A stretch of 64,000 bases of DNA from Treponema sp. (GTDB lineage Bacteria > Spirochaetota > Spirochaetia > Treponematales > Treponemataceae), in NCBI GenBank assembly GCA_017962965.1, contig JAGCUI010000050.1, forward strand, positions 1 through 64,000, given 5' to 3'. A program made the position numbers and the translations under genes. Shown here one piece after another: positions 51,807-60,815 of the stretch (position 1 is the stretch's first letter; each line of letters starts with the position of its first letter). The notes beneath the pieces were generated by a model. The model did no database searches. It was not told the origin of the DNA and worked only from the letters and a program-made list of their open reading frames with translations.

Positions 51807-52676
51807 TTGGAAAGATTCAAAAGAGTATTAAAGACATGTTCAATAATTCTCATTTTTTCATTAACTTCAGTTTTAAGTGCTCAAAGCGTCATCAAAATTG
51901 ACTACTGGGGTGTTGTTGCTTCAGAAGTAGATGCAAACATGTACAAGATGACAAGCGACCTTTATTATACCCAGCTCTGCGAAATCCCGCTCTTTTCTGT
52001 TACAGACAAAAGATCAGATAAACAGCTCACTGCTGCACCTTCCCAGGATAATTTTTCTCCAAATACACTTTCTTTTTATGCAGTTATAGAAAAAGAGGGA
52101 GATTCAAAATGGATTTCCACCTTCTATGTAATAAACAAGGGAACTTCCAATAAAAAAGCACAGTCAAAGGAATACGACTCATATTATAAAATCCTTACAG
52201 AACCAAAGGCCGTTTTACAGGATTCAATCAAAAGCTTGATTACTTCAAACCAGAGCCAGGCTGTAACAAAGGCAGAAAACCCGACTACAGATTCTCAAAC
52301 TACAGGCAGCACAACAGAAATGCTTTCGGGCACATGGGACGGAGAAGATGTAATCGATAAGATTGTAATCATGAGAGGCGGAAGAGGATTCGTAGTATTC
52401 AAAAACGGTGCTTCCATGAACGTAATTATAAAGTTTGATGATTTTGATTCTTCAAAAATACTTGTAATTCAGTCTGCAAAATCAAATGCTTCGTTCTTCC
52501 CTGACCTTCCGCGCCAGGTTGCATTAAGAGAAGCCGTAAATGCATCTCCAATTCAGTGGACATTCAGCTTAAAAGATAATAATACTCTTTCTGGAACAAA
52601 AAAGACTCTGCTTTCTGATGGTGAAGAAAATGCAAAAGAAGGCACTGTAGAAGTTACCTGGAAAAGAAGATCTTAG
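51807..52676 (+). CDS. exported protein of unknown function behind smpB
   Basis: I place the start at TTG 51807, five bases after AGAGG and one base after the smpB stop. The open frame extends upstream into smpB, but a signal peptide ('VLKTCSIILIFSLTSVLSAQ') fits this start. The 289-residue mature protein has 'KIDYWGVVASEVDANMYKMT', a middle disordered Gln/Thr part, and a beta-rich C-terminal domain with 'LSGTWDGEDVIDKIVIMRGG' and ending 'VEVTWKRRS'. The last half recalls a lipocalin-like or DUF-type beta-barrel. No family recognised. Confidence 0.7.
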   Translation: MERFKRVLKTCSIILIFSLTSVLSAQSVIKIDYWGVVASEVDANMYKMTSDLYYTQLCEIPLFSVTDKRSDKQLTAAPSQDNFSPNTLSFYAVIEKEGDSKWISTFYVINKGTSNKKAQSKEYDSYYKILTEPKAVLQDSIKSLITSNQSQAVTKAENPTTDSQTTGSTTEMLSGTWDGEDVIDKIVIMRGGRGFVVFKNGASMNVIIKFDDFDSSKILVIQSAKSNASFFPDLPRQVALREAVNASPIQWTFSLKDNNTLSGTKKTLLSDGEENAKEGTVEVTWKRRS

Positions 52677-52708
52677 AATAAAATCAAATTAAAGAATAAA
52701 GACTCTAA

Positions 52709-53203
52709 TTAAATCTGTGGAACGTCGTATACAGGGATTCCGTTTATTGTTGTGTAATTCTTTTTGAATGAAAGATTTCCGTTTTTAAAATCTCCCATAA
52801 GCATAAAGATAAAAAGAATGAGTCCTGCAATGGCAGAAGCGATTTTACAAAGCTTTTCTGAAACATACTGTGGCTCTACATGGCGGATAACGCTTCCTGT
52901 TTCATAAACTGTATTGTTTGCAGGCTTAAGTCCTGTGATTTTAACGAGCTTTTCTCCCTCAGCAACATAATCAAGCTTTCTTGCATAGGCTGCAATTACG
53001 GCTCTGTCGTTTTTAAGGGCAGTTAATTCAAGAATTAATTCAGTATTGAGATTCTGGATATCTGCTTTTTGTTTACTAACGATTCTTTTCTGGTCTTCCA
53101 TTTGTCTGTAGCATCTCATACTGTTCTGACCAACAGTTAAAGAAAGTGCAACATAAACAAAGGTAGTTACAAACAATACTAATAAATACTTTGCTCGTTT
53201 CAT
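52709..53203 (-). CDS. FtsB/DivIC-like septum protein with second membrane helix
   Basis: A 164-residue protein with helix 'YLLVLFVTTFVYVALSLTV', then a coiled coil (about 35-75) ending 'VIAAYARKLDYVAEGEKLVK', the 'AR-x-L-x-Y-V-x-x-G-E' form typical of FtsB/DivIC. Unlike those, it has a second helix ('IASAIAGLILFIFMLM') and a 27-residue tail ending 'YDVPQI'. FtsB acts with FtsL and FtsQ in septal wall synthesis. The call is from this motif and layout only. A GATAAT box nine bases ahead of the ATG may be its -10. Confidence 0.65.
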   Translation of the reverse strand: MKRAKYLLVLFVTTFVYVALSLTVGQNSMRCYRQMEDQKRIVSKQKADIQNLNTELILELTALKNDRAVIAAYARKLDYVAEGEKLVKITGLKPANNTVYETGSVIRHVEPQYVSEKLCKIASAIAGLILFIFMLMGDFKNGNLSFKKNYTTINGIPVYDVPQI

Positions 53204-53352
53204 AATAGTTTGATTATCGGTATATCTTTTCTGTTTTCTGAATTAAAAAGTTGTGTTATAATAATAAAAATTAGAAATAATATTACTATTAATATATATG
53301 AGTATTTATGCCGATATTTAAATAGAATAATACTATTTCAGAGAGGATGTAC

Positions 53353-55590
53353 ATGAGCGATTCAACAGAAAATACAAATGAACTTGACAGTTACGGCGTT
53401 TGGGTAAAAAACTCACAGGATGATAACGCAGCCCCAGCTGGTGCCGAAGAACCTGAAATGATGAACTTTTCGGATTCTCTTGACCTTCCCGAATTTGATG
53501 AATCTCCGGCTTCGAACGCTGATGATTTGAATATATTTGACCAAGCCCCTGCCCTCAATACCTCTCTGGACACTAATTCCGAAGATACAACTCTTAATAC
53601 AGATGAATTAATGAATATTACAAACGGCGTAGATATTGTTGAAACTGACGAAAGCGGACATTCTCTCGATGATTCAAGCGATAACTTAAGTTTTGACATG
53701 CCAAAAGAAGAGCCGGTTGTAGAAGACTTAAACTTTGATATGCCAACCGAAGAAACTTCTGTTGAAGAACCTGTTCTCGAAGAAACAAGTTTTGATCTAC
53801 CTTCCGAAGAACCTGTAGTAGAAGATGCTTCATTCGACATCCCTGCTCCAGAATCAATCTCTGATGATTTGAACTTTGACATGCCTTCTGAAGAACCGGC
53901 TGTAACAGAAGATGCAGGCTTTGAGATTCCTTCTGCAGAACCAACTCTCGAAGAAACAAACTTTGACATTCCTACAGACGTTCCTGCAACAGAAGAAGTT
54001 TCTTTTGATATGCCTGGAGATTCAGCCGGCTCTGATTCTGAAGGTGAAACAGAACTTTCGCTCGACGACTTTATGGACGGTGGCTTTAGTGATGAATCCG
54101 TAGCAAGCGGAAACAACGGCTACGAACCAGGTGCAGAAGGTTCTCCATCTTCTGCCTCTTCCGAAGAAGTTTCTCTTGATGACTTCTTAGACGGTGGATT
54201 CGAAGAAGACAAGAAACAGGAAGAAGTTGTTGTAGACGAAAAACCTCTTGAAATGGACATCTCTTTTGATAATTCAACAGATACAATCCAGACAGAAGAA
54301 AATACTTCTATAAATGAAGATTATGATGACGACGATCCAATAGAAACAGCTTACGAAGAAGCAGGAATTACAACAGAAGAAACAAAGGTTTCTGAAGAAG
54401 AAAACACAACAATTGCTGCTTCTACTGCAGAAAGCTTTGATTCAGAAGAAGTAGACCTTTCTGACTTTGGTATTGATGCTGATGCAGAAGAAACACCTGT
54501 TACTCAGGACGTTGCAGAAGCTAAGAATGTAGAAAAGGTTGTTGATTATGACCTTTCGGTTTCTAATGAAACAACATCTTCTGCTCCGGTTGTAAACGTA
54601 ATCCAGGATAATAACGACAAGGTTGAAGATATGGCAGAAGTTGAAGACTTACAGGCTCTTCCTCCAGAAAATGGTACACAGGCTGTAGAAACTTCCCTCC
54701 TCCGCCAGATTGTAGATGATCTTGCAGGACTTAAGAGCGAAATCAACAGACTTAAAACAAACCTTTCTGAAATGAAGGATAAAGAAAGCGGTGCTGCTAA
54801 TTTTGCAAGTCTTGATGATATTGGAATTGAAGAAACAAAAGACGAAGGCGGATTCTTTGGCGGTGACGACGGAGATGATACAATCGCTCTTTCTAACGAC
54901 GAATTGAACAATATCATGACTACAGCAGATTTTAATTCTGTAGATGAACCTGCAACAACAGATGTAGAAGAATCAGTTGATATGCCGGTTGATGTTATCG
55001 ACAATGGGGAACCGGAATTTGAAGAAACTGCCGTAGATGCTTCTGAAACAATTACAGACGAAGATAACTTTGGTATTCCGATGGTTAAAGATTCTTTGGC
55101 AGAAGAGTTTGCAGAAAACGTTGAAAATGAAACTTTAATCGAACCAAATCTTGATAATATTGATGTTCAGAGCTCTGATGTTACAGAAGAAAGCGAAGAT
55201 TTACCTGAAGAAATTTCAATCGAAAAGGATGATGATATTCTTGTAGAATCTTCTGACTCAGATTCACCTGAAACATTCACAGATGTATTTGATGAAGCTG
55301 CTCCTGCAGAAGAAAATGATATTTTTGATTCAGTAAATGCACCATTTGCAACAGACGAACCAAATACAACAATCACAGAAAGTAACCTTGATTATCTTAC
55401 TTCTGAAAATAAACCGGCTGATGAAGGAGCTTTGGACAGTAACAGTGAATTAAAGAAGGATATTAAATCAGTTCTTCTTTATATGGATCAGCTTTTGGAA
55501 AACCTTCCTGAAGACAAGATTGTGGAATTTGCTAAATCAGAAGAATTCTCAACCTATAAAAAATTATTCTCTGAATTAGGACTTTCTTAA
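53353..55590 (+). CDS. very acidic repeat protein, first gene of Maf-like operon
   Basis: Start ATG 53353, six bases after GAGAGG (an ATG at 53347 touches the ribosome site). The 745-residue product is dominated by Glu, Asp, Ser and Thr and has no signal or helix. Eight short repeats of the type S/N-F-D-M/I-P (53689-54018) are followed by two copies of 'SLDDF(M/L)DGGF' (54055 and 54169 regions). A coiled coil 'LLRQIVDDLAGLKSEINRLK' sits near residue 455, and the folded C-terminus has 'SVLLYMDQLLENLPEDKIVE' and 'STYKKLFSELGLS'. It looks like a cytoplasmic scaffold. Family not recognised. Confidence 0.85.
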   Translation: MSDSTENTNELDSYGVWVKNSQDDNAAPAGAEEPEMMNFSDSLDLPEFDESPASNADDLNIFDQAPALNTSLDTNSEDTTLNTDELMNITNGVDIVETDESGHSLDDSSDNLSFDMPKEEPVVEDLNFDMPTEETSVEEPVLEETSFDLPSEEPVVEDASFDIPAPESISDDLNFDMPSEEPAVTEDAGFEIPSAEPTLEETNFDIPTDVPATEEVSFDMPGDSAGSDSEGETELSLDDFMDGGFSDESVASGNNGYEPGAEGSPSSASSEEVSLDDFLDGGFEEDKKQEEVVVDEKPLEMDISFDNSTDTIQTEENTSINEDYDDDDPIETAYEEAGITTEETKVSEEENTTIAASTAESFDSEEVDLSDFGIDADAEETPVTQDVAEAKNVEKVVDYDLSVSNETTSSAPVVNVIQDNNDKVEDMAEVEDLQALPPENGTQAVETSLLRQIVDDLAGLKSEINRLKTNLSEMKDKESGAANFASLDDIGIEETKDEGGFFGGDDGDDTIALSNDELNNIMTTADFNSVDEPATTDVEESVDMPVDVIDNGEPEFEETAVDASETITDEDNFGIPMVKDSLAEEFAENVENETLIEPNLDNIDVQSSDVTEESEDLPEEISIEKDDDILVESSDSDSPETFTDVFDEAAPAEENDIFDSVNAPFATDEPNTTITESNLDYLTSENKPADEGALDSNSELKKDIKSVLLYMDQLLENLPEDKIVEFAKSEEFSTYKKLFSELGLS
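53689..54018 (+). repeat. coding repeats of F-D-M-P type
   Basis: Eight units in about 110 residues: SFDMPKEEP, NFDMPTEET, SFDLPSEEP, SFDIPAPES, NFDMPSEEP, GFEIPSAEP, NFDIPTDVP and SFDMPGD. Spacing varies from about 12 to 20 residues. Aromatic-acidic-hydrophobic-Pro units in a disordered acidic chain are typical of linear binding motifs. Confidence 0.8.
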
Positions 55591-56393
55591 TGGGTTTACT
55601 GGAAAAATCACTCAGGCTCTCTCAGAAGGGAGCTTTGAGTTTTTTTGAATTTTCAAAAAAGTATAATTTAAAATGCTCTGCTATCCTTTCTAAATTCCAG
55701 AATAATTTTATTATTACAAACAGCGTTGGAATCGACGGAGATTCTATCCTCTCTTCCGTTTCTACACAGGATTTTTGGGACGGAACAGTAAGCCAGAAAA
55801 ATAAATTATACACCTTTAACGAAGCAAACCTCATGCGCCCTTTTTTGCAGCTTTTTTCTGATAACTTAGTTCATAAAATTAAAAGCATCAGCATTTATTA
55901 TACAGACGAAAAAATCCTTATTATTTTAGGTGAAGAATCAGGTGCAAGGGAATTTGGAGATTCCTTAATTTCTGATTTTAATCTTTTGGTAAATGAAACT
56001 TCTAAGACTCCTGCAATCTTAAACTTTACAAAAGATTCAGATGATTTTATCCGCCTGTTCCGTCTTTCTCTTGAAAAAAATGTAGAAGCTTATATAAATA
56101 AAAAAGTACAGGTAAACGAACACAAAGCAATCTTAACTTCTGCAATCAATCAGGCTATTTATAATAAACTTAAAACTCACTTTAGCGCACCCGACTATAT
56201 TTTTAAATACAACACATGCAGCTTTAATCTTGTAACAGTTTCTAAAACAAACATTCCTTACGAGCTTATGAAAAAACATCTTGAAGTAAGCCTTAAGGAA
56301 ATGCTTTCTTTTTATGCTGAAACACTTGATTTGTCTGATTACGGCCAGGCAAATTCTTATCAGGAATTAATTGAATTTATACAGGCAAGATAA
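55590..56393 (+). CDS. unknown protein, second gene of Maf-like operon
   Basis: A 267-residue soluble protein whose ATG overlaps the previous stop (TAATG). It begins 'MGLLEKSLRLSQKGALSFFE' and shows mixed alpha/beta content, for example 'SISIYYTDEKILIILGEE' and 'AILTSAINQAIYNKLKTHF'. No catalytic motif, signal or membrane helix is seen. Operon position suggests it partners the acidic protein and the Maf-like enzymes. I do not recognise its family. Confidence 0.75.
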   Translation: MGLLEKSLRLSQKGALSFFEFSKKYNLKCSAILSKFQNNFIITNSVGIDGDSILSSVSTQDFWDGTVSQKNKLYTFNEANLMRPFLQLFSDNLVHKIKSISIYYTDEKILIILGEESGAREFGDSLISDFNLLVNETSKTPAILNFTKDSDDFIRLFRLSLEKNVEAYINKKVQVNEHKAILTSAINQAIYNKLKTHFSAPDYIFKYNTCSFNLVTVSKTNIPYELMKKHLEVSLKEMLSFYAETLDLSDYGQANSYQELIEFIQAR

Positions 56394-56395
56394 AA

Positions 56396-57877
56396 TTGAA
56401 TATTGAATTTATAAAAGCAAAAAACGGAGAAGATTCTTTTACAGTAGATTCAATATTTTTTCATTCATCCTATGCACCCAAAAAAGAAGCAGAAAGATTT
56501 GTCCAGGGAATTGATTTTTCATTCAATCCAAAAGTAATTATTTTAATTGAACCAGGCTTAAGCCACACAAAAGAATTTTTAAAACAAAGATTCCCGGATG
56601 CCAAAATCGGAATTATCAGAATCTTAAAAGAATTAAAAAAAGATGATAATGCATGGGATTTTGTAATTGATTATACCACCACAGATGAACTTTATAACGC
56701 TTTTACAAAAATTATCGAAGAAGAATTATTGAATACACAGGTTTTATGCTGGCCTGTTAGCGAAAAATTATTTTTTGATGAAATAAAAAACATCTGGCAG
56801 AGTTTTAAACAAAGCCTTGAATATGCAAAAACAATTTTAATTACAAGACAGTATTTTGAAAAAAAGTGGATTATAAACTCTGTAAACTTTTTTATTAATG
56901 CAAAAAATCTTTATTCATTAAATAAAACAAAACTTCCGGTTGTGATTACAGCTTCGGGTCCGAGTTTAAAAAATACATTACATATATTAAAGGAAAAAAG
57001 AGACTATATTTTTATTGCAGCCCTCTCCTCTTCTTTGAGCGTGCTTTTAAAACAAAATATTATACCTGATGTTTGTGTTTCTACAGACGGAGGCTTTTGG
57101 GCAACAAAACATTTAAAAAAATTGTGCACAAAGAATATTCCTCTTTTAATGAGCGCAGAAGCAAATGTTTATAAAAAGGTTTTAGAAAAAAATCCGATTG
57201 TACCATTAAATTATGATGACGGTATTTCAAATAAGCTTTTTGAATATTTAAATTATTATTCAGTAAAGGCAAAAAGAAACGGAACTGTAAGCGGAACTGC
57301 TCTTGATTTATTTAAAAATTATACAGACACAATTTATTTTTGCGGGCTTGATCTGGCAGTTACAAAGGGATATTCACACACACAGCCGAATGAACTTGAA
57401 ATTGAAAACTCATGCTTTGACACACGCATTAATACAAAAGAAAAAAGAATCTCACAAGGACAGTTTAATACATCATCTTTAAAAATTTATGAAGACTGGT
57501 TTAAGGCTCAAAGTTTACAGCAGAAAGTTTACCGCGTAATAGATAAAGAATATAAAAATAATACACTGGGTCAGATTAAAGACATAAGCTCAAGTGATTT
57601 TGAAAATCAGATTAAAAAAGAAAAAAAAGATGTGGCTCTTACTTCAGAAAAAATTACAATCGGGGCGGAAGATTTAAAAACAATCAAACAAAAAATCTTG
57701 GACTTTATAAATAAAAATGCAGATATAGACGAATGGAAAAAACAGCTTTTCCCGCTTGATTTTATATTAACCATGCATGCAAAAAATGATGAAGAAAGAA
57801 AGCTTTTAATAGAGAAATTAAATACAAAAAATGATAAGATTATAAAAAAGATAAAGGCTTTAATAGATGCTCGGTAA
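56396..57877 (+). CDS. Maf/DUF115-type glycosyltransferase-like protein 1
   Basis: A 493-residue protein starting at TTG 56396, two bases after the previous stop. The core DUF115 domain (about 175-345) has 'VVITASGPSLKNTLHIL', 'IPDVCVSTDGGFWATKHL', 'NGTVSGTALDLFKNY' and 'FCGLDLAVTKGYSHT', in the order found in motility-associated factor (Maf) proteins that glycosylate flagellins with nonulosonic acids in Campylobacter, Helicobacter and Aeromonas. The first 150 residues are the usual Rossmann-like N-terminal part. A role on periplasmic flagellins or other proteins is inference. It overlaps the next gene by 11 bases. Confidence 0.85.
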   Translation: MNIEFIKAKNGEDSFTVDSIFFHSSYAPKKEAERFVQGIDFSFNPKVIILIEPGLSHTKEFLKQRFPDAKIGIIRILKELKKDDNAWDFVIDYTTTDELYNAFTKIIEEELLNTQVLCWPVSEKLFFDEIKNIWQSFKQSLEYAKTILITRQYFEKKWIINSVNFFINAKNLYSLNKTKLPVVITASGPSLKNTLHILKEKRDYIFIAALSSSLSVLLKQNIIPDVCVSTDGGFWATKHLKKLCTKNIPLLMSAEANVYKKVLEKNPIVPLNYDDGISNKLFEYLNYYSVKAKRNGTVSGTALDLFKNYTDTIYFCGLDLAVTKGYSHTQPNELEIENSCFDTRINTKEKRISQGQFNTSSLKIYEDWFKAQSLQQKVYRVIDKEYKNNTLGQIKDISSSDFENQIKKEKKDVALTSEKITIGAEDLKTIKQKILDFINKNADIDEWKKQLFPLDFILTMHAKNDEERKLLIEKLNTKNDKIIKKIKALIDAR

Positions 57878-59411
57878 TTCAATTTATAATTCTATTGAAA
57901 CTGCAAAAAACGGAACACAAATTCCTGTATTAAAAAACGGAAAAACAATAGAATCAAGATATAATCCTCAAAACGAAGCACAAAGATTTACAGGCGACAT
58001 AACTCAAAACGACAGATTTATAATTGTTCTTGGAATTGCAGGCGGCACTTTAATAAATTCAATTTTAGAAAAAAACAAGGATGCATTTATTTTAGCCATA
58101 GAAACCTGCAGGGAAGACATAGAATTTTTAAAACAAATCCCGCTTGTAAAAGAGCTTTCTGAGCGTTCAAACGTTTGTTTAACCTGCCAGGATGATTTTT
58201 ATAATGAACTAATTAAAACTTATATACCGGCCTTTTACGGAAACATCAAAATAATAGAACAAAAAAGCTGGTGCATGGAAAACGCAGAAGCTAAAGAAAA
58301 CATTCTAAAAACAATGAATGAAGCATTAAAAATTGTTTCACAGGACTTTTCGGTACAGGCGCATTTTGGAAAAATCTGGAATGATAATATAATTAAAAAC
58401 CTCATTTTAAGCGGGGACATAAAGCTTAATAAAGAAATAATCGGGAATATTGATAATAAAAAAGAAGCGGTTGTAGTTGCAGCAGGCCCTTCTCTTGATT
58501 CAAAACTTAAAGAATTAATCTCTAACAAAAATAAATATTACATCATTGCAACAGACACAGCATATTCCATTCTTTCTAAAAACAACATTACAAGCGATGC
58601 AGTAATTTCTATAGACGGGCAGTCTGTTTCCTATACACATTTTATGGGACAAAAGGACTACTCTTCTACTTTATTTATTTTTGATCTTAGCGCAAATAAT
58701 TCTGCTGTAAATCATCTGGCTTGTAAAAATGCAAATATTTTGTTCTCTTATAATAATCATCCGCTTTCGACTTTTGCAGCAAAAAGGTTTGAAGGAAGGT
58801 TTATAAATCTATATACAGGATCCGGGACAGTTACAATTGCAGCACTTGATTTTGCCCGGCTTTGCGGCTTTAAAAATATCCGTATAATCGGGGCAGATTT
58901 TTCTTATATAAACGGAAAACCTTATGCTAAAGCAACTTATTTAGATTCAATCTATTCTAAAAATTCAAGCCGCCTTTTAAGTACAGAAAATCAGTTCAGT
59001 AAATTAATGTTTAGAACTCCTATTATAAAAGTGAACAACAAGCAGTTTACAACAGAGGTACTTTTATCCTATAAAACAGGACTTGAAGAATATCTTAAAG
59101 CTTATGATTCAACTTATACAAACGAGAATTCTGAGTACAAAATCTGTTTAAAAAATCAGACAGGGGAAAATAAAGTTTTATTAACTGTTAATAAGGTGTT
59201 TAAAAATTCATACAGTTTTAACGATTTTATAAAGGAATTTGAACAAAATTACAGCCCGGATGCTCTTAAAAACAGCCTGAACGACCTTTCTGAATACGAT
59301 ATTTGTCTTTTACCTCTTATGTCACAGCTTAAAATGAACGAAAATATAAATAATGAAAGTTTTTCATCTTTACTAAATATTGCATACAAAACTTTACTAA
59401 GGTATAATTAA
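57867..59411 (+). CDS. Maf/DUF115-type glycosyltransferase-like protein 2
   Basis: A 514-residue second Maf-like protein, starting at ATG 57867 inside the previous gene. Motifs parallel those of its neighbour: 'VVVAAGPSLDSKLKEL' (about 197-212), 'ITSDAVISIDGQSVSYTHF', 'GSGTVTIAALDFARLCGFK' and 'IIGADFSYINGKPYAKATY'. Sequence identity to the upstream copy is limited by eye, so the pair is old rather than a recent duplication. It may differ in target or sugar. Cytoplasmic. Confidence 0.85.
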   Translation: MLGNSIYNSIETAKNGTQIPVLKNGKTIESRYNPQNEAQRFTGDITQNDRFIIVLGIAGGTLINSILEKNKDAFILAIETCREDIEFLKQIPLVKELSERSNVCLTCQDDFYNELIKTYIPAFYGNIKIIEQKSWCMENAEAKENILKTMNEALKIVSQDFSVQAHFGKIWNDNIIKNLILSGDIKLNKEIIGNIDNKKEAVVVAAGPSLDSKLKELISNKNKYYIIATDTAYSILSKNNITSDAVISIDGQSVSYTHFMGQKDYSSTLFIFDLSANNSAVNHLACKNANILFSYNNHPLSTFAAKRFEGRFINLYTGSGTVTIAALDFARLCGFKNIRIIGADFSYINGKPYAKATYLDSIYSKNSSRLLSTENQFSKLMFRTPIIKVNNKQFTTEVLLSYKTGLEEYLKAYDSTYTNENSEYKICLKNQTGENKVLLTVNKVFKNSYSFNDFIKEFEQNYSPDALKNSLNDLSEYDICLLPLMSQLKMNENINNESFSSLLNIAYKTLLRYN

Positions 59412-59413
59412 TT

Positions 59414-60814
59414 ATGAAGAAAACATTTATCAGAATTTATACAGTTGCAATTTCAATGATTTTTATATTTGCAATTGCTTTTTTTGGCTTCAACATTTAC
59501 AAGCTTAAACAAAACGGACAGGCAAACGCCCAGAAAAAACTTGAAAACATTTCACTTAAAATAAAAATGATTCCGCCTTCCTGCGAATTTAATTCACCTG
59601 AATTTAATGAAAGAATTCAGGCAGCGCTGGATAACAAAAGCGACTTTGCTTTCCTTCAGATTAAAATCAACAATCAGACTTTTTATACCTACCCTAATAG
59701 AATTAAACCACAGGATACAAATCCAAAACTCATTTATACAGACACAAAAAGCTTTACATTAAATGAAAACAATATCACTATCACAGCAGATATTTATATC
59801 CTTCAGCCAAAGCTTCTTTCAAAATATATTAAATTTTCTTTCCTTATAATTTTGTGCGCTACAGTCCTTACCTTTATTTTGATTTTAATTGATTCAAAAG
59901 GAAAGGATGAAAAAGATAAACAGGCTTTGCGTAAAGAAGAACTTGAAAGAGAAATTGATGAAATTCTTCCGGGCACTCACGCTGTAGAAGATGAACCTGT
60001 TGCAGAAGAAAGCCAGGTCGCAGCAGAAAGCACAGAAACAGAAGAAGAAGTTTTGGACGATGATGATGAAGATAATTCAGAGCTTGCAATTCCAGACAGT
60101 ATTATTCAGGAAGAACCAGGTGATGATGATAATATTTTTGCTCATCCAGTAGAACCACAGCACAAGGCCTTTGTAAACGAAATTCTTGGTAAGCCTGCAG
60201 TTGAAGAAGCAGAACAGATTGCAAAGAAGGAACACAGTGAATACGAAGCCCTTTCTTCTAAAAATGCAATTCCTTTACCAAGCGAAGAAATTAAACCAAT
60301 GCCATTAAATACAAACAATGGTCCCGAAGGTTTATTCTCCCCTGATACAGGCTTTGGATGGGAATCTTACCTCTTAACAAGACTTGATAACGAATTAAAC
60401 AGAGCAACTGCTTCTGAAATAGATCTTGGTCTTTTTATTATTAAGATTGCAGGAGTTTCAAGAAAGGATGAAATTACTAAAAAGGTTTGCAATGTAATTT
60501 CTTCTCACTTCCAGTTTAAAGATTTGATTTTTGAATATAAAAACGATTCTTATGTAGGCTTAAAAATCGGAACAAACTCTGAACAGGCATTCAACTTTGC
60601 AGAAAAATTATATGTAGATTTGGCAAACGTAATAAACGGACAGGCTAAGATTTACATTGGTGTGAGCACAAAGACAATCAGAATTATTTCCGGAGAACGC
60701 CTCTTAAAAGAAGCAGACGAAGCTTTGGTACACGCACAGGAAGACGAAAACTCACCTATTGTTGCATTCAAGGCTAATGCCGATAAATACCGTGCTTTCT
60801 TAGAAAATAACTAA
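59414..60814 (+). CDS. membrane protein with acidic linker and degenerate GGDEF domain
   Basis: A 466-residue protein with helices at about 8-30 and 137-157, a short periplasmic sensor-like domain between them, a long acidic linker (175-300, 'EEEVLDDDDEDNSELAIPDS') and a C-terminal domain with the GGDEF-type fold. In place of the GGDEF signature it has 'LIFEYKNDSYVGLKIG', so diguanylate cyclase activity is not expected. 'LLKEADEALVHAQEDE' is the last GGDEF helix. It may sense or bind rather than make c-di-GMP, as inference. Last gene of the five-gene operon. Confidence 0.8.
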   Translation: MKKTFIRIYTVAISMIFIFAIAFFGFNIYKLKQNGQANAQKKLENISLKIKMIPPSCEFNSPEFNERIQAALDNKSDFAFLQIKINNQTFYTYPNRIKPQDTNPKLIYTDTKSFTLNENNITITADIYILQPKLLSKYIKFSFLIILCATVLTFILILIDSKGKDEKDKQALRKEELEREIDEILPGTHAVEDEPVAEESQVAAESTETEEEVLDDDDEDNSELAIPDSIIQEEPGDDDNIFAHPVEPQHKAFVNEILGKPAVEEAEQIAKKEHSEYEALSSKNAIPLPSEEIKPMPLNTNNGPEGLFSPDTGFGWESYLLTRLDNELNRATASEIDLGLFIIKIAGVSRKDEITKKVCNVISSHFQFKDLIFEYKNDSYVGLKIGTNSEQAFNFAEKLYVDLANVINGQAKIYIGVSTKTIRIISGERLLKEADEALVHAQEDENSPIVAFKANADKYRAFLENN

Positions 60815-60815
60815 G

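Noticed and set aside
52677-52708. Bidirectional terminator between the smpB-linked gene and the FtsB-like gene
   Set aside because: The 32 bases hold no stem of useful length.
53391-54116. 241-residue open frame antisense to the acidic repeat protein
   Set aside because: It is Ser-rich only because it reads the complement of Glu/Asp codons, has no ribosome site and no family features.
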